64,000 bases of DNA from Clostridium sp. UBA4548 (GTDB lineage Bacteria > Bacillota > Clostridia > Clostridiales > Clostridiaceae): the NCBI RefSeq assembly GCF_002387895.1, contig NZ_DGLI01000013.1:1-64000 (forward strand), in the 5' to 3' direction. Shown in pieces: positions 45,563 to 55,081 of the stretch. Numbering within the stretch: the first letter of the stretch is position 1; the number at the start of each line of letters is the position of its first letter. The notes beneath the pieces are model-generated. The model ran no database searches and had not been told where the DNA came from. It saw only the letters and a program-made list of their open reading frames with translations. The position numbers and the translations under genes were made by a program.

Positions 45563-45599
45563 GATACAAAATAGCAATTATACATTTAGGGGGATTAGC

Positions 45600-46385
45600 A
45601 TGAATACGGTACATTCAAAGAAAAATAAAATTTCAACCCGTTCAATAGTTTTTATAGGATTGTTTGCTGCACTTTGTTATGTAGCTCTTTACTTTAAAAT
45701 TCCTATTCCATCGCCAGTAGGAAAGCCATTTTTACACATGGGTAATATGTTTGTAATATTAGCAGCATTGCTTTTTAATGGAGTAGTTGGAGGGGCTTCA
45801 GGGTCCATAGGTATGGGTTTATTTGATATTATGAATGGTTATGGCTCAAGTGCACCTAAAACTTTTATCCTTAAGTTTGGTATAGGTATAATTACTGGAA
45901 GGGTGGCATCAAAGGGAAGAAAATCTGAAGCTAAATCACCAGTAAAGTGGATTTTTATTGCTTCTGTAGTGTTTACATTAATAGGAATACTTCTACTTAT
46001 AGTTTCTACAATCAATGGTAATGAAATTGCCGTTGTAGGTATTAAAAAGAAATTAGTTATTAATCCAGTTTTATATATCTTCTCACTTATACTTGGAATT
46101 TCTTTAGGTGCGGCAGCAATATCAGCTAAGAAATACTCTGTTGATATCCAGTACGCAATAATGGGAGCGGTGTCAGGTATAGTATTTAACTTAGTAGGAG
46201 AATTCTTATTTGGAGTATTTAATCTATTAGTTGCAGGTAGTGGTTTTTATCCAGCGGTGTTAACTTCAGCAGTAAGTCTTCCTGCTACATTAATTAATGG
46301 AACCTTCTCAATAGTTGTGGCTGTAATTTTATATGTGCCACTTTCAAGAGTAGTTACGAGATCCAATATAAAAATTGAAGCCTAA
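45600..46385 (+). CDS. ECF transporter S component (HmpT/DUF1393-like)
   Basis: The 261-residue membrane protein has about six hydrophobic segments and the N-terminal pattern FIGLFAALCYVALYFKIPIP typical of the vitamin-binding S subunits of energy-coupling factor importers. It lacks its own ATPase and T subunit here, so it probably shares a housekeeping ECF module. The substrate is unknown (a vitamin or its precursor is likely). ATG 45600 follows AGGGGG (45588-45593) by 6 bases; the longer frame would start inside the promoter. Confidence 0.82.
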   Translation: MNTVHSKKNKISTRSIVFIGLFAALCYVALYFKIPIPSPVGKPFLHMGNMFVILAALLFNGVVGGASGSIGMGLFDIMNGYGSSAPKTFILKFGIGIITGRVASKGRKSEAKSPVKWIFIASVVFTLIGILLLIVSTINGNEIAVVGIKKKLVINPVLYIFSLILGISLGAAAISAKKYSVDIQYAIMGAVSGIVFNLVGEFLFGVFNLLVAGSGFYPAVLTSAVSLPATLINGTFSIVVAVILYVPLSRVVTRSNIKIEA

Positions 46386-46532
46386 AATATAATTTATCCA
46401 TAAAGCTATTCGGCAAGAAAATTTCTAATAAGGTTTCTAGCTGAGTAGCTTTTGTATATAATTTTAAGATATATAGGTTATGGTATAATATGTATAGGTT
46501 ATATTATAAAGAAAGTAATGAAGGGGTTAATT

Positions 46533-47228
46533 ATGAAAGAACAAATCAAAGTTTTAATAGTAGAAGATGATAATAGTATTAATAATCTTGTGGCTGCTCT
46601 TATGAAAAAAAGTGGGTATGAGGTAGTACAAGCTTTTTCTGGCACAGAGGCCATGATTTATATACAAAGTAGCAACTTTCACTTAGTATTAATGGATTTA
46701 ATGCTACCTGGAATGGCAGGAGAAGAATTAATAAAAAACATAAGAAAAACTAAGACTATGCCAGTTATGGTAGTTTCGGCAAAGCTTGATAAAGAGGTAA
46801 AACTTGAACTCTTTAGGTTGGGCGCCGATGATTACATTACTAAACCTTTTGATGTTGAAGAGCTTTCTGCAAGAATTGAAGCAAATATTAGAAGATACAT
46901 GGAATTCAATAACAAAGCTCCAGTAGAGCAGATTTTGACATATAAAGATATAATGCTAAACAAGGAAACTAAAGAAGTTAAGGTAAATGACATAACCTTG
47001 AATCTAACTGCAAGGGAATATAATATCCTAGAGTTGCTTTTAACGCATCCTAAGAAGGTATTTAGCAAGGCAAACATCTTTGAAAGTGTATGGGAAGAGG
47101 AATATCTTTCTGATGAAAACACAGTAAATGTTCATATGAGTAATTTAAGAAATAAGCTACAAAAGGCAAATCCTAAGGAAGAGTACATAGAGACTATATG
47201 GGGGATGGGTTATAAACTTAAAGGATAA
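46533..47228 (+). CDS. OmpR-family response regulator
   Basis: The 231-residue protein has a receiver domain with VLIVEDDNS at the N-terminus, phosphoacceptor Asp55 in VLMDLMLPG and a conserved Lys near DDYITKPF, followed by a winged-helix domain ending NVHMSNLRNKL...GMGYKL. ATG 46533 follows AAGGGG (46521-46526); the longer frame has no such site. It leads a block of two ABC systems and a histidine kinase, the layout of peptide-antibiotic sensors. Confidence 0.92.
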   Translation: MKEQIKVLIVEDDNSINNLVAALMKKSGYEVVQAFSGTEAMIYIQSSNFHLVLMDLMLPGMAGEELIKNIRKTKTMPVMVVSAKLDKEVKLELFRLGADDYITKPFDVEELSARIEANIRRYMEFNNKAPVEQILTYKDIMLNKETKEVKVNDITLNLTAREYNILELLLTHPKKVFSKANIFESVWEEEYLSDENTVNVHMSNLRNKLQKANPKEEYIETIWGMGYKLKG

Positions 47229-47229
47229 A

Positions 47230-47267
47230 CTTAAGGTTTTCTTAAGGATTCCTTTAAGTTTTTTTAT
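47230..47267 (+). promoter_or_regulatory. Direct repeats and hairpin between the regulator and the ABC genes
   Basis: TTAAGG occurs at 47231-47236 and 47242-47247, an 11-base period as bound by OmpR-type dimers. The same repeat with the same period lies at 52721-52737 before a lipoprotein gene. The stretch can also fold (AACTTAAGG with CCTTTAAGTT) and is followed by seven T residues, so it may double as a terminator of the regulator message. Confidence 0.6.
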
Positions 47268-47439
47268 ATTTCACTTTATACAATAATCTCATAAGAGAAA
47301 ACAAAGAGATATTATTTTAAAATAAGAAGAGCTTAAATAAAAACTTCTTAACAATAAGAAATGTTTTTATTCTTAGTTTAAGCTATTCCGCAATGGAAAA
47401 AAGAAAAATAAGATTTTTGAATTTTGGAGGAGATTATTT

Positions 47440-48339
47440 ATGAGCGAAATTTTAAAGGTTAATAATGTTACTAAGTTTTATGGAAAGCAAAGGGTGTTAA
47501 ATGGTGTTGATTTATCAATAAATCAAGGAGAAATTATTGGACTTGTTGGACCAAATGGAGCAGGGAAAACTACCTTGATGAAGATTATCACAGGGCTTAT
47601 TCCAAAATATGAGGGCCAAGTTTTCATAGATAATAGAAATATAAAGGATAGAAACCACTTAAAAACAAAGGAAATTGGTTGTGTAATTGAAGTGCCAGGT
47701 TTTTATCCAGAACTCACTGGTTATGAAAATTTACTATTCTTTGCAGAGATATCAGGTTTAAAGGATAAAAGTGAAATTAATGAAATAGTTAAAAGTTTAG
47801 GTATTGAAGATTATGTAAATAAAAAGGTAAAGCAATATTCTTTAGGAATGAAGCAAAGACTTGGAGTCGCACAAGCGGTGCTAACCTATCCACCAGTTTT
47901 AATCCTAGATGAACCAACCAATGGATTGGACCCTGCTATAGTTCCACAGCTTAGAAAGTTTATAAAGCACATAGCAAAGGAAAAAAATACTGCGGTTCTA
48001 ATCTCAAGCCACATTCTTTCAGAAATTGAACTTATGTGTGATAAGGTAGTGTTCATACAAAAGGGAGAAATTATTAAGGTAGAAAACTTGGATCAGGAAG
48101 AAAAATCATCATCGAAGGTAGCTTTTGTAACTAGCAAGTTAGATAAGTTAGAACAGTTCTTTAACTCTAAAAATATAAGTCATCAAGTTACATCTAAAGA
48201 TGAGCTTCATGCAGAAGTTAATACCAAAGAGTTAGAAGATTTAATTTTAAGTATTAGTAAGGCTGATATACCGCTTAGAAGTGTGCATGAAGTAAAAGAG
48301 TCCTTGGAAGAGAAATATTTAAAAACTATGGGGGAATAG
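47440..48339 (+). CDS. ABC transporter ATP-binding protein, system 1
   Basis: The 299-residue single ATPase has Walker A GPNGAGKTT, signature SLGMKQ, Walker B LILDEPTNGLD and an H-loop SSHIL, of the BcrA/NisF type used for export or immunity against peptide antibiotics. About 75 C-terminal residues extend past the ATPase core. GGAGGAG precedes the ATG. Two small permease genes follow within 10 bases. Confidence 0.9.
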   Translation: MSEILKVNNVTKFYGKQRVLNGVDLSINQGEIIGLVGPNGAGKTTLMKIITGLIPKYEGQVFIDNRNIKDRNHLKTKEIGCVIEVPGFYPELTGYENLLFFAEISGLKDKSEINEIVKSLGIEDYVNKKVKQYSLGMKQRLGVAQAVLTYPPVLILDEPTNGLDPAIVPQLRKFIKHIAKEKNTAVLISSHILSEIELMCDKVVFIQKGEIIKVENLDQEEKSSSKVAFVTSKLDKLEQFFNSKNISHQVTSKDELHAEVNTKELEDLILSISKADIPLRSVHEVKESLEEKYLKTMGE

Positions 48340-48343
48340 GAAA

Positions 48344-49084
48344 ATGGATAAGTTGGCAAAAATATCTTATTTAAATGTAAAAAATGTAGTAAAGTCTAAG
48401 GAAATGCTAATAGGGCTTATTGCAGCCTATGGTTATTCAATGCTTTGGATTCTTTTTGTCCATCCACCAAAATATGGTCTTAATGAGTATGGCTTTGAAT
48501 TTTCAAGATTTTTATACGTGATAATATTATACGCATCAGTATCTATCTTAAGGAATGATATAAGATGGAATACAACAAAAACTATTTTTACAGGGATATA
48601 TAGCAGAGTAGAAATAATGGTTTCAAAAGCAATCTCTTTAATTCTACTAGGAATTGTTTTTTATATATTTGCAGAAATAAATAATGTTTTAGCCACAGTG
48701 GTTTTATTTAATAAAATTGGGTTTTCAAGTTTTTTAACCTTTAATCATCTACAATTATTTATTTCTTATATTTCTATAACTCTTGCCATGGGAAGTCTTA
48801 TGCTTTTAATAGTTTCCTTAAAATTTAATGATAAAAAATCCATATTATTTTATATTTTATTTTTAAGCATGGTGAACTTTTACACTGCTGCTATAGTTGT
48901 TTTAACAACTACCAAGCCAGAACTTGTAGAAACCTTTTCTTCATACATGAAAACACCATTTTATAATGTGGTAGCTATGTCTCAGGGGATAATTACCTTA
49001 GAAAGTGTGAAAATAAATTTCTTATGGGCTGTAGGTTTTCTTGTAATATCTTTCTTTGTAATTAGTAAAAGAGAAATTAAATAA
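48344..49084 (+). CDS. ABC transporter permease, system 1, subunit 1
   Basis: The 246-residue protein has about six membrane segments and no signal peptide. It resembles ABC-2-type permeases of the bacitracin/lantibiotic immunity kind (NisE/NisG-like). It follows the ATPase by 4 bases and precedes a second permease of similar size, so the pair is likely a heterodimer. Confidence 0.82.
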   Translation: MDKLAKISYLNVKNVVKSKEMLIGLIAAYGYSMLWILFVHPPKYGLNEYGFEFSRFLYVIILYASVSILRNDIRWNTTKTIFTGIYSRVEIMVSKAISLILLGIVFYIFAEINNVLATVVLFNKIGFSSFLTFNHLQLFISYISITLAMGSLMLLIVSLKFNDKKSILFYILFLSMVNFYTAAIVVLTTTKPELVETFSSYMKTPFYNVVAMSQGIITLESVKINFLWAVGFLVISFFVISKREIK

Positions 49085-49100
49085 CCAGGGGGTGAGAAAA

Positions 49101-49805
49101 GTGGATAGAGCTTTAAAAGTAATAACCTTGGAGCTTAAAAGAAAAAAGTTTATAAGGGATATAATATTTTCTTTAACTGGATTAACTGTATTATCTTTCT
49201 TTAGTTATTTTCTCATAAAAACTCTTCAAGAATCAGAGCTTTCTATGGTTCCAATGACCTTCTTACAGTTGGTTCCATATATAATTTTAGTTATTTGTAG
49301 TTTTTCCTTAACTCAAGAGTTTACAAATAAAACAGATAAAGTTGTTTTTACAGGAATTTTTACTAGAAATGAAATAGTATTTTCTAAGCTTATAAGCTTT
49401 TTAACAACCTCCTTAATATGCTATGTATGGTATGAACTTTTGAATTGGATTGTAGGTGGGGTTAAAGCAGAGTTACTGTTAGTTAATTTAGGAACTTTTT
49501 TAATTTATGCTTTTACTTTAGGTTCTTTTATACTATTAGTTTCCATTGTAAGTTCAAATTTTATTGTTACTGGAATTGTAACCTATGTATTATATTTTGA
49601 TTTAATTTTAGTACTCTTTAAGCAAGCCTTAGAATCTGACAGAAGTGAAACAGTAAAACAAATTATAGTAAATTTGCCTTTTTATATTGCCAATACGGGT
49701 TTTTCCACAGGTTGCTATACTGCTAAAGAGACAATAAATATGCTTATGTGTGGAAGCTTATTTTTAACTGTAGCATGTGTTATAATTAATAGAAAAAATA
49801 TGTAA
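49101..49805 (+). CDS. ABC transporter permease, system 1, subunit 2
   Basis: This 234-residue protein with about six membrane segments resembles its neighbour in layout (LELKRKKFIRDIIFSLTG near the start). GTG 49101 is preferred because AGGGGG (49087-49092) is 8 bases upstream; that site overlaps the alternative GTG at 49092. The ATPase of the second system starts 12 bases downstream. Confidence 0.8.
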   Translation: MDRALKVITLELKRKKFIRDIIFSLTGLTVLSFFSYFLIKTLQESELSMVPMTFLQLVPYIILVICSFSLTQEFTNKTDKVVFTGIFTRNEIVFSKLISFLTTSLICYVWYELLNWIVGGVKAELLLVNLGTFLIYAFTLGSFILLVSIVSSNFIVTGIVTYVLYFDLILVLFKQALESDRSETVKQIIVNLPFYIANTGFSTGCYTAKETINMLMCGSLFLTVACVIINRKNM

Positions 49806-49817
49806 AAGGATAAGTTT

Positions 49818-50741
49818 ATGGATAATAATATATTAAGGTTAATAGGTATTTCAAAAAAATATAAAAACTTAAAGGTTTTAGATAATGTTAATATGACAAT
49901 AAAAAAAGGTGAAATATATGGACTCATAGGCTTAAATGGAGCTGGGAAGAGCACCTTACTTAGAATAATAACTGGACTCTCCATTGCGGAGGAAGGGACT
50001 ATTGAGCTTTTTGGAGAAAGTGAGCATAATAAACTTCAATATGCAAGAAGAAGAGTTGGTGCTGTTGTAGAAGCACCAGCTCTTTATGACAATAAAACTG
50101 TATATGAAAATATGCATATTAATAGATTACAAAAAGGAATACCAGGAGATTTAGCCATTGAAAAACTACTCAAATCATTGGAATTAATAGGTGAAAAGAA
50201 TAAAAAGGTAAAAACCTTATCTTTAGGTGGAAAGCAACGATTATCTATAGCAATGGCACTGCTTGGAGATCCTGAACTTATAATTTTAGATGAACCTATT
50301 AATGGACTTGACCCGATTAAAGTTATAGAACTAAGGGAACTACTTAAAAGGTTAAATAGAGAATACGGAATAACTATTCTTATTTCTAGTCATATACTAG
50401 GAGAAATTCATCATTTAGCAACTAGATTTGGAGTAATTCATAAAGGTAAAATTATAGAGGAGCTATCCCTTGAGGAACTAAACAGTAAATGTAAAAAATA
50501 TGTTCATATTAAGGTAGATAATGCTGCCAGTGCAGCAGTTGTAATAAATAAGGAGCTAGGAACTTTGTGCTATAATGTTTTGCCCAATGATATTATTAAC
50601 TTATATGATTATTTAGATGAAACAGAAGTAGTTACAGAAGTTCTTGTTAAAGCAGGAATAAAAGTTAAGGAAATTATGCCAAGAGGAGAGGACCTAGAAG
50701 CATACTTTAGTAAGATAGTAGGGGGAGAACAGAGTGTTTAA
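49818..50741 (+). CDS. ABC transporter ATP-binding protein, system 2
   Basis: The 307-residue ATPase has Walker A GLNGAGKST, a signature of SLGGKQ, Walker B LIILDEPINGLD and H-loop SSHIL. A C-terminal extension of about 90 residues follows, as in BcrA-type proteins. Its end overlaps the start of the next permease gene by 8 bases. Confidence 0.9.
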   Translation: MDNNILRLIGISKKYKNLKVLDNVNMTIKKGEIYGLIGLNGAGKSTLLRIITGLSIAEEGTIELFGESEHNKLQYARRRVGAVVEAPALYDNKTVYENMHINRLQKGIPGDLAIEKLLKSLELIGEKNKKVKTLSLGGKQRLSIAMALLGDPELIILDEPINGLDPIKVIELRELLKRLNREYGITILISSHILGEIHHLATRFGVIHKGKIIEELSLEELNSKCKKYVHIKVDNAASAAVVINKELGTLCYNVLPNDIINLYDYLDETEVVTEVLVKAGIKVKEIMPRGEDLEAYFSKIVGGEQSV

Positions 50742-51477
50742 CTTACTTAAAATTGAGTTTTATAAACTAAGAAAGTCAAAGCTATTTTACTTTTTTATAT
50801 TTTTATCACTGCTCCAAGCCCTTGTGATTTATTCCCTTTCCCTGAGCTTAAAAGTTAATGGGGGAAAAGATGCTTTAATGTATATGCTTTTTATGCAAAG
50901 TAGCTTAGCTTCAAATATAATTGGAGGAGTTTTTGCAGCAGATTATATAGCCACAGAATTCACCTCTGGCTATATAAAAAATTTAATATCCTATGGCCAC
51001 AAAAGAAGTCATATATTTTTATCTAAGTCCATAGCGTATTATTTCAGTATTCTTGCCTTTAATTTTATCCCACCTTTAGTAGTTTTCCTTATAGCAACAA
51101 TAAAACGGGGCTATGGAGAGGTATTTACCTTTGGAGCTTTCTTATCTTTACTAGGAATGCTTCTGTTTACAGCTATCGCTCAGGGTGCTATAGCTAGTAC
51201 TAATGTTTTGATTGCTTTTGCCACAAAAAATATGAATCTTACTATAGGGATAGTAGTAGGGATGGACTTTGCTTATAGGATTATAAGCTTTATGGCTGTA
51301 CGAAATTCTTCAATAAGGTGGATATATGAAAAGTTTGCAGTATCACAGCCCTATGTTATTGCTGCAAAACAATCAGGAATTAATGAAGTATTACAAATTC
51401 TTACTATATCCTTATTAACTATAGCTTTGTGTATAGTTATAGGTAATCATACATTTAAGAAAGCAGATATAAAATAA
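50734..51477 (+). CDS. ABC transporter permease, system 2
   Basis: The 247-residue ABC-2-type permease has about six membrane segments and starts with the amphipathic FNLLKIEFYKLRKSKLFYFF typical of BcrB-like subunits. The GTG start is preceded by AGGGGGAG at normal distance. It overlaps the ATPase gene by 8 bases and is followed by the histidine kinase. With only one permease gene it probably works as a homodimer. Confidence 0.84.
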   Translation: MFNLLKIEFYKLRKSKLFYFFIFLSLLQALVIYSLSLSLKVNGGKDALMYMLFMQSSLASNIIGGVFAADYIATEFTSGYIKNLISYGHKRSHIFLSKSIAYYFSILAFNFIPPLVVFLIATIKRGYGEVFTFGAFLSLLGMLLFTAIAQGAIASTNVLIAFATKNMNLTIGIVVGMDFAYRIISFMAVRNSSIRWIYEKFAVSQPYVIAAKQSGINEVLQILTISLLTIALCIVIGNHTFKKADIK

Positions 51478-51503
51478 GAAGATACTGAGAGGTAGAAGGA
51501 CAA

Positions 51504-52409
51504 ATGGCATATTTAGTTGTAGTCTTATTAGTTACAGTGTTTTTTCTTGGATTTAGATTGTTTTATATGGAAAGCCAAGTTAAGAGCTTAACAAATCAGC
51601 TTGCACATATTAATGAAACAAAAACAAATAAAAGAATTACTATAGGACTTTTAAACAAAAGTATAGAAAAGTTAGCAGAGAAAATCAATGAAACTATAGA
51701 AATAAAGCTACAAAGTGAAGCTAATAGGGTAAAAGTTGAAAATGATTTAAGGCAAACTATTGCCAATATGTCTCATGATTTAAGGACTCCTTTAACATCA
51801 ATTATTGGGTATATTCAATTTCTAAAACTAGAAGGCATTAATGAACAGGAAAAAACTGAATATCTAGAGGTTGCTGAACATAGGGCAAAGTCCTTAGAAA
51901 TTTTACTTAATGATTTTTATGAGCTGTCCTTAATCGATTCCTTAGATTATGAGTTAAATATGGAAAAATTAAATATAAATAAGATACTAGAGCAGGTTGC
52001 TTTAGATAGATATGCAGATTTTATGGGGAGAAACATTAACCCAAGTATAAATATACCAAGTGAAGCCTTGTATATCATAGGAGAAAAGAAATCTGTAGAA
52101 CGGACAATTGATAACCTACTAAGCAATGCAATAAAATATGCAAAGGATGTTATAGACATTTCTCTTCAGGTTAAAGAAAATGGTGCGGTATTAAAAATCA
52201 GTAATACTTTTACAAATTTGACCCAACAGGACTTAGAGAATGTCTTTGATAGGTTTTATATGTCTGATAAGATGAGGTCAGAAAAAGGAACAGGTCTTGG
52301 ACTTTCTATTGCCAAAGGTTTAGTAGAAAAAATGGGTGGGAGTATAAACTGTAATATTGAAGAAGATATGTTTAATATTTATTGCCAATTTAAGCTTATG
52401 ATCAATTAG
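51504..52409 (+). CDS. Sensor histidine kinase with one membrane segment
   Basis: The 301-residue protein has one N-terminal membrane segment (about residues 2-22), a linker, then the dimerisation domain MSHDLRTPLT with phosphorylated His91 and an ATPase domain ending in the GTGLGLSIAKG motif. Almost no sensor domain lies outside the membrane, so the signal is probably read within the membrane or through an ABC transporter, as in BceS- and VanS-like systems. It is likely the partner of the response regulator at 46533. Confidence 0.9.
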   Translation: MAYLVVVLLVTVFFLGFRLFYMESQVKSLTNQLAHINETKTNKRITIGLLNKSIEKLAEKINETIEIKLQSEANRVKVENDLRQTIANMSHDLRTPLTSIIGYIQFLKLEGINEQEKTEYLEVAEHRAKSLEILLNDFYELSLIDSLDYELNMEKLNINKILEQVALDRYADFMGRNINPSINIPSEALYIIGEKKSVERTIDNLLSNAIKYAKDVIDISLQVKENGAVLKISNTFTNLTQQDLENVFDRFYMSDKMRSEKGTGLGLSIAKGLVEKMGGSINCNIEEDMFNIYCQFKLMIN

Positions 52410-52606
52410 TTGAAGTTTTGTATTAGGTAAGCTTTAATCTTTTATAAGTGTCAATCTTACTCTTAAGCCAAGGCTTATATCTAAATTATCAATGAAAATT
52501 ATATAGATGAAATTTGGAATAAAAAAAGTGAAGTGAAGTAAAGAAGAATGAATAACAATATTACAGATTCTATAAAATAGTAATCAAGAGTAATAAACAA
52601 TTACAA

Positions 52607-52650
52607 TAAGGGTTAAATTCTAGCTAATAGAATTTAACCCTTAAATTTTT
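52607..52650 (+). terminator. Terminator after the histidine kinase operon
   Basis: Perfect 16-bp arms (52607-52622 and 52628-52643) surround a 5-base loop, followed by AATTTTT. Confidence 0.9.
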
Positions 52651-52720
52651 AGAATGCTTATATTACAAAAGTTACAAGGAAACCCTAAAGGATTAGCTTG
52701 AAAAAGTTACCTGAAGCAAT

Positions 52721-52752
52721 TTAAGGTTTGTTTAAGGTTGCCTCTATAAAAT
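52721..52752 (+). promoter_or_regulatory. Direct repeats and -10 of the lipoprotein promoter
   Basis: TTAAGG occurs at 52721-52726 and 52732-52737, the same words and 11-base period as at 47231. TATAAAAT follows at 52745-52752, so the repeats take the place of a -35 box, as in promoters activated by OmpR/PhoB-type regulators. This suggests the response regulator at 46533 controls the gene at 52826. Confidence 0.65.
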
Positions 52753-52825
52753 AAGAGTAATACAAGTAAAGAAAGAAGATTTGATGCAGAATTCTACAAA
52801 ATCATATATAAAGGAGAATGAATTT

Positions 52826-54796
52826 ATGAATAGGAAAAAAATAAGAGCAATATTTATGGCTATACTTTTAAGTACTGCAGTTTTATCTGGTTGTGGTAAA
52901 AATGTAGCAACAGAAACCAATAAATCATCACAGGAAGGTACAAATGGAATTTCCACAACTAGCGGTGAAACCAAAACTAACTTCATAGTCACAAAAGATA
53001 TGATTTCCTATGATAAAGATGATTATTACACTGACTGGAAAAGTGAAAATCCAAGCTATGTACAACTTAATGGGAATAGTGCCACCCTAAATGGAGCTGG
53101 GGTTACAATAGAGGATAGTAAAATTACAATAACCACAGCAGGGGTATATGTTTTTAGTGGTAAGTTAGATAATGGGCAAGTAATTATTGATTTAAAGGAT
53201 GAGGGTACTGTTAAACTAGTACTAAATGGGGCTGAGATTAATAGTTTAAATAATTCGCCCATATTTGTTAAAAAGGCAAACAAAGCTATTATTACTTTGT
53301 CAGAGGGAACTGAAAATATTATAAAAGATGGGAAAACCTATGTTTTGGAAGATTCATCAGATGAGCCCAATGCAGCGATTTTTAGTAAAGCTAATCTCAT
53401 CATAAATGGGGCTGGAAGCCTAACAGTCAATGGTAACTATAACAACGGAATAACAAGCAAAGATGATTTTAAAATTACTGGAGGAAACATAAACATCTAC
53501 GCAAAAGATGATGGCATATTAGGAAAAGACATGGTAATAGTTAAAGAAGGAAATATTAATATAGAAGCTGGTGGAGATGGATTAAAGTCTACAAATGATA
53601 CTGAAGCTTCCAAAGGTTATATAGCTATTCAGGGAGGAACCTTCGATATAAAGGCAGGGAGTGATGGAATTCAAGCAGAAACTTCAATGCTTATAGAAGA
53701 TGGAAAGTATACTATTATAACTGGTGGTGGTAGCATAAGTGCTCCTGAAAAAATTAAGGTAGAAGGACCTAATTCAAGGACAAAACAAGAGAGCAACACA
53801 TCCACAAAAACTGCCAAGGCAGAGAGACAAAGCTCTAAAGGAGTTAAAGCTACTTCAAATATCTCCATAGGTGGAGGAAGCTTTAATATAGATTCTGCGG
53901 ATGACTCATTACATTCAAATAATAGCATTAATATATTAGCTGGAGATTTCACTATAACATCTGGAGACGATGGCATACATGCAGATTCTAGCATAGAAAT
54001 TAAGGATGGTAAAATTAATATAACAAAAAGTTATGAAGGAATAGAGAGCACACTTATAACCTTTGAAGGCGGAGAAACTCATGTTATAGCTAGTGATGAC
54101 GGTGTCAATATAGGAGGAGGAGCTGATGGTTCTTCTGTAAATGGGCGTCCGGGACAAAATAATCTAAGCTCCTCAGGTAATAATAAACTTAATATAACTG
54201 GAGGTTATATATCAGTTGACTCTAATGGAGATGGATTAGATGCCAACGGGTCAATTTATATGTCAGGAGGTACAGTTGTAGTAAGTGGACCAACTGCCAA
54301 CAATAATGGAGCACTTGACTATGATGGAGAGTTTGTAGTTACTGGTGGAGTTTTAATGTCGGCTGGAAGCTCTGGAATGGTTCAAGGACCTTCTGAGTCA
54401 TCAAATCAAAATTCCGTTGCTATGAGTTTTTCAACAATTCAAAAATCAGGAACTCTATTTGCTGTGAAAGATAGCAAAGGTAATATCATAGCAACCCTTG
54501 CCCCTAAAAAAGACTATAGTACAGTAGTTATTTCCTCCCCAGATTTAAAAAAAGGTGAAGAATATACTGTTTATTCAGGGGGAACCTCAACAGGAACTTT
54601 ATTAGATGGACTTTATAAAGATGGTGAGTACAAGAATGGAACTCAGGTGGTAAGCTTCACTATTACAAATAGCGTAACTTGGTTAAATGAATCAGGAGTT
54701 ACTACTGGAAAAAGTGGAAATCCTGGAGGCAAAGGAAATCCTGGCGGAAAAGAAAACCCAGGAGCTGGAGGACCACCACCAAAGACAAGACCATAG
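52826..54796 (+). CDS. Lipoprotein with beta-helix carbohydrate-binding-like domain (DUF4353-like)
   Basis: The 656-residue protein has a lipoprotein signal with lipobox LSGC and Cys23. A long repetitive domain follows, of strands marked by GGxxxI and D(D/S)GI turns (for example GSDGIQAE, GDDGIHAD, SDDGVNIG), the pattern of a parallel beta-helix annotated in some genomes as carbohydrate-binding domain-containing protein. The tail is rich in Gly, Pro and Lys. ATG 52826 follows AAGGAGA (52811-52817); the longer frame from 52781 has no such site. Its promoter carries repeats like those near the response regulator. Confidence 0.84.
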   Translation: MNRKKIRAIFMAILLSTAVLSGCGKNVATETNKSSQEGTNGISTTSGETKTNFIVTKDMISYDKDDYYTDWKSENPSYVQLNGNSATLNGAGVTIEDSKITITTAGVYVFSGKLDNGQVIIDLKDEGTVKLVLNGAEINSLNNSPIFVKKANKAIITLSEGTENIIKDGKTYVLEDSSDEPNAAIFSKANLIINGAGSLTVNGNYNNGITSKDDFKITGGNINIYAKDDGILGKDMVIVKEGNINIEAGGDGLKSTNDTEASKGYIAIQGGTFDIKAGSDGIQAETSMLIEDGKYTIITGGGSISAPEKIKVEGPNSRTKQESNTSTKTAKAERQSSKGVKATSNISIGGGSFNIDSADDSLHSNNSINILAGDFTITSGDDGIHADSSIEIKDGKINITKSYEGIESTLITFEGGETHVIASDDGVNIGGGADGSSVNGRPGQNNLSSSGNNKLNITGGYISVDSNGDGLDANGSIYMSGGTVVVSGPTANNNGALDYDGEFVVTGGVLMSAGSSGMVQGPSESSNQNSVAMSFSTIQKSGTLFAVKDSKGNIIATLAPKKDYSTVVISSPDLKKGEEYTVYSGGTSTGTLLDGLYKDGEYKNGTQVVSFTITNSVTWLNESGVTTGKSGNPGGKGNPGGKENPGAGGPPPKTRP

Positions 54797-54986
54797 AATT
54801 CATATAAAGTGCCCCATATAGAGAGCTCATTGCAAAGGACTCTTTACATGGGGTAATTACATTTCTTAAATTTATAATACACCTTTATTACGAAATTGTA
54901 AGAAAGATGTAAGAGTTATGATATATCAAATAATCCATTAAGGAATTATAATTAGTTCATAAGATATATCAAAGGAGCTGATTTTT

Positions 54987-55076
54987 ATGAAAAAGTTTAT
55001 TGAAGTAATAAAGGTGATAGTACTAGTAATATTTGCTGGATGCAATGAAGAAAGTTTTGAATTAGCACAAGGATAA
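54987..55076 (+). CDS. Very short lipoprotein-like gene
   Basis: This 29-codon frame has a strong ribosome binding site (AAAGGAGCTG, 54971-54980). The peptide is a lipoprotein signal with lipobox FAGC (Cys19) plus ten polar residues, ending in a stop. It could be a real small lipoprotein or the stub of a longer lost gene. It is not part of the neighbouring genes. Confidence 0.45.
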   Translation: MKKFIEVIKVIVLVIFAGCNEESFELAQG

Positions 55077-55081
55077 TTTCT

